The position numbers and the translations under genes were made by a program. A stretch of DNA of 64,000 nt, from the NCBI RefSeq assembly GCF_014336955.1, contig NZ_QRAI01000002.1, positions 310,001 to 374,000 on the forward strand, in the 5' to 3' direction. Source of the DNA: Saccharophagus sp. K07 (GTDB lineage: Bacteria; Pseudomonadota; Gammaproteobacteria; Pseudomonadales; Cellvibrionaceae). Of this stretch, positions 62,078 to 64,000 are shown one piece after another (position 1 is the stretch's first letter; each line of letters starts with the position of its first letter). Below the pieces are notes generated by a model that worked only from the letters and a program-made list of their open reading frames with translations, did not search any database and was not told the origin of the DNA.

Positions 62078-62506
62078 TTGCTAACAATATTAGGTAGTGC
62101 CGATAAAACAAAATTTTCTGCCTATTATGCAAGTATTAAAGCCCAAATCGAGCAAGAGCTTGGCGAGCCTTGGAGTTGCGAGGGCTTTGAAAGCTTCTTT
62201 CTGCCAAAACAGAAACTTGTATCGCTTCAATTAAAGGGTATTGAACAGAGAGCCATTGATCCGCAGGCGGATAACGTCATTATTATTATGTTGACCCATT
62301 CTGGCGATATTTTGATAAACGGCGCCCCATTAAAAGATCTTTCCAAGTTGCGCGCTGGGCTTGAGTTGAGAATAGCCGACAGGCCGATCAACAATCTCGA
62401 CTTTATGCTGTATTTTGATGAAGGATCAAAAGGCGAATGGATTTCCAAGATATTGGGAACCTTGACGGAGATGGGCATATCGTCCGTTAGCCTTATTGAT
62501 CCATGA
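62078..62506 (+). CDS. Hypothetical protein with ExbD/TolR-like C-terminal domain
   Basis: A 142-residue frame. Residues ~65-142 (DNVIIIMLTHSGDILINGAPL, KLRAGLELR, LYFDEGSKGEWISKILGTLTEMGISSVSLID) look like the periplasmic domain of ExbD/TolR. The N-terminal transmembrane helix of that family is absent: residues 1-60 are soluble. The only start in this frame is a TTG at 62078 without a ribosome site, with the upstream in-frame stop at 62039. It may be a 5'-truncated gene, or start at a non-standard codon. No partner ExbB is nearby. Confidence 0.5.
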   Translation: MLTILGSADKTKFSAYYASIKAQIEQELGEPWSCEGFESFFLPKQKLVSLQLKGIEQRAIDPQADNVIIIMLTHSGDILINGAPLKDLSKLRAGLELRIADRPINNLDFMLYFDEGSKGEWISKILGTLTEMGISSVSLIDP

Positions 62507-62531
62507 GCGATTGCAAGCTCCCTTTGAAGCC

Positions 62532-62975
62532 CTACCAGCACGCTCCCTTTTTATTAGGCTCCGATGGCTGCCAGCTCAGAATTTTGTAGCCAAACTTTAA
62601 GTGTACGACACCATAAGTACTGCAAACTTTGTCCAAGGGTTTGCCGTCGGATTTGAGTCTGTTAAGGGTGAATGTTATCAGCGTGTAATCCTCTATATGA
62701 GCTAGGATCTTGGAGTTTTCTATTACAGACTTGGCATATCCCTGTTCAACCAGCTTCTTGTGCAAGTCCCCCACGTAATCACCCGCTTCAGCGGACGAAT
62801 CCGGGATATGGATATGATGACCAAAAATAAACTGCGGGCGCTCAACAAAATAGCCGGTCAGATCCGCATTTTTGTCGAGATCCTGTAAATACTTCTCGAT
62901 AAATGGCTTGGCATCATGCGAGAGGGCGGAAGTCGATACTAACAGACCAAAAACAAGGGCAATGGTTTTTTTCAT
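62532..62975 (-). CDS. Secreted hypothetical protein
   Basis: A 147-residue protein with a signal peptide (IALVFGLLVSTSALS, cut before HDAKPF). The mature part (FIEKYLQDLDKNADLTGYFVERPQFIFGHH, AHIEDYTLITFTLNRL, YGVVHLKFGYKILSWQP) has the look of an NTF2/SnoaL-like alpha+beta fold but without a sure family. One late pair of Cys could be disulfide-bonded in the periplasm. Convergent with the ExbD-like gene, with 25 bases between. Confidence 0.7.
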   Translation of the reverse strand: MKKTIALVFGLLVSTSALSHDAKPFIEKYLQDLDKNADLTGYFVERPQFIFGHHIHIPDSSAEAGDYVGDLHKKLVEQGYAKSVIENSKILAHIEDYTLITFTLNRLKSDGKPLDKVCSTYGVVHLKFGYKILSWQPSEPNKKGACW

Positions 62976-63292
62976 TTACTGCTCTTTCAATGTACCTGAG
63001 GAGGAGAAGTATCTTTCTCCATAAGATTTCATGGATTTCCTGAATCTGTCTTATTGAGATTCTTTTGTGTTTAAATCCTTTTGATAGCATACATCAATTG
63101 CTTCAGCCGGATTTGTCAGAGTAGGAGAATTTACCCGTGAATTCCAGCGCAGCTCATGCGGCTATCAGAAGATGGAGTATATTTTTCTTTCACTGCTTGC
63201 AACACCGTCTCATGCTCATAAATATGCTTGAGTTCATATTTCTCAGTCATTATTTTCAGTGATAAATCTTTTTACATCCGCGACACCGTCAT

Positions 63293-63427
63293 TCAGTGGA
63301 AGTCTTGCCGAACTTCCGCGAAGGCTATTTCATCCAGTGACAATGGGGTCGTCGGAATCTGGAAAATGGTCCTTTTGGAGAATGTGCTTTTGCCGGAACC
63401 GGCATTTCCCAGGATTATTATTTTCAT
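63293..63427 (-). pseudogene. Remnant of a small P-loop (adenylate-kinase/AAA-like) NTPase
   Basis: On the minus strand, ATG at 63427 opens MKIIILGNAGSGKSTFSKR, with an intact Walker A GNAGSGKST, then IPTTPLSLDEIAF, and stops at 63293 after only 44 residues. Proteins of this type are normally ~170-180 residues. Just past the stop, in another frame, DGVADVKRFITEN could be the old C-terminus, as if an internal deletion joined both ends. A further 39-codon frame (MTEKYELKHIYEH, 63131-63250) follows on the minus strand and is not recognised. Not expected to work as an NTPase. Confidence 0.55.
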
Positions 63428-63488
63428 AAAGCTTTGCGATCATTGATGACGCTGCACTCATACGCGAATATTTGCCGATTCGCGTTTT

Positions 63489-64000
63489 TTACCGTTGCAG
63501 CCTACGTGATACATAAAAAACCGCCGCAGCCATCACCCAAGCTGCTCCATTAAGAAGTACTGATACAACCAACATAGTCCATTCAACCCGGTTGCCCGGA
63601 TCAACCAATACGCGCGGTACATGCAGAAGACAAACAAAGCTGGCGAACATAAAACACAATAATGGTGTGGCGGTTCGCATGGCAATGCCGCTGATAAGGC
63701 TTAATCCAGCGGCTATATGACCGGCTCCGGTGAGATAAGTAAAAAATAAACGCGCAGGAAACCAATCAGGAATCATCTGGGAAGCCGGTTCGGCATAAAT
63801 AAAGTGAGAGGCGCCGCAGCCAATTAAGCCGATGCCAAAGCCGATGCGCGCAAAAATAAAAGTTTGACGGTCGAAAAATCGTGAGCGGCCATCCGATCGC
63901 AGCCATAAAAGTGCAATACCCGCGGTCGCCGGCAGCAGAAATTCCGCCGCGCCCAACCATCCATCTTTAAATAGCGCAGGAATATGAAACACCAATAACC
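63489..64000 (-). CDS. DoxX-like membrane protein, 5' end outside window
   Basis: The frame is open to the window edge; the TTG at 63995 is only the first start inside. At least 170 residues with five or more hydrophobic helices (FIFARIGFGIGLIGCGASHFIYAEPA, FFTYLTGAGHIAAGLSLISGIAMR, LLCFMFASFVCLLHVPRVLVDP, WTMLVVSVLLNGAAWVMAAAVFYV). The FARIGFGIGLIGCGASHF and TGAGHIAAGLSLI segments resemble the DoxX/DoxD family, small membrane proteins of uncertain redox or uptake function. Confidence 0.75.
   Translation of the reverse strand, partial: LLVFHIPALFKDGWLGAAEFLLPATAGIALLWLRSDGRSRFFDRQTFIFARIGFGIGLIGCGASHFIYAEPASQMIPDWFPARLFFTYLTGAGHIAAGLSLISGIAMRTATPLLCFMFASFVCLLHVPRVLVDPGNRVEWTMLVVSVLLNGAAWVMAAAVFYVSRRLQR

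Noticed and set aside
1-64000. tRNA, rRNA and riboswitch genes
   Set aside because: I looked for tRNA-like arms and known leader motifs and saw none that I could support; a covariance-model scan would settle this.

Overview
The window looks like a chromosomal segment from a free-living, polysaccharide-degrading gammaproteobacterium, most plausibly Cellvibrio or a close relative in the Cellvibrionaceae. The reasons are two secreted GH3 glycosidases, a GH26 mannanase lipoprotein, Fur-type iron control, TrxC, HtpX, YejABEF and moderate GC with mixed codon use. This taxonomic call is inference from gene content; no rRNA or tRNA gene is present.

Layout. 1-5.2 kb: end of an outer-membrane barrel gene, an unknown lipoprotein, yaiI, an NYN/LOTUS protein, trxC, an MBL hydrolase, and an AHSA1-type gene split by an amber codon with its ArsR-like partner. 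5.3-19.7 kb: a block that reads like a stress and carbon-storage island. It holds CBS, DUF2934, hemerythrin and KGG-repeat proteins, a trehalose-from-glycogen operon (treZ, treY, a proline-rich ORF, treX/glgX), a small basic protein, a DUF4142 protein, a Crp/Fnr regulator, an SDR and a dienelactone-hydrolase-like protein. 19.7-21.0 kb: an IS481-like element inserted inside a dispersed palindromic repeat. 21.1-25.2 kb: a membrane AraC regulator divergent from a GH3 beta-glucosidase. 25.5-29.4 kb: a nucleotidyltransferase, a metallophosphoesterase, htpX and a glutaminyl cyclase lipoprotein.

29.7-41.7 kb is the most interesting part. asbA, asbB, asbC, a fused asbD-asbE and asbF form a petrobactin-type siderophore operon (citrate, polyamine and 3,4-dihydroxybenzoate) behind a near-consensus Fur box. 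A second Fur box of the same form (TGAGAATC then TTTATCA or GTTATCA) sits upstream of an accessory block: a methyltransferase-like protein, an unknown protein, a response regulator lacking the phospho-acceptor Asp, a DUF2218 protein and a MATE exporter. The MATE protein is a candidate siderophore exporter.

41.9-64 kb: a small beta-barrel protein, a transglutaminase-like protein, a diheme cytochrome, and an operon of a GH26 enzyme (acid/base Glu apparently replaced by Ser), a PAP2 phosphatase, a lipid kinase and a helical protein. These are followed by an operon of a FAN1-like VRR-NUC nuclease and an Fe-S helicase with a nuclease-like N-terminus, the yejABEF peptide importer, a GH3 enzyme with a PA14 domain, small unknown genes, a P-loop gene remnant and a DoxX-like gene cut by the window edge.

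Recurring non-coding structure: a family of GC-rich palindromes (core CCCTCTCCC/GGGAGAGGG, arms CTAGGGTGAGGG), single or as inverted pairs, at about 21.0, 25.3-25.5, 27.4, 43.6 and 62.0 kb, and several short three-copy tandem repeats, most of them in the leaders of operons.
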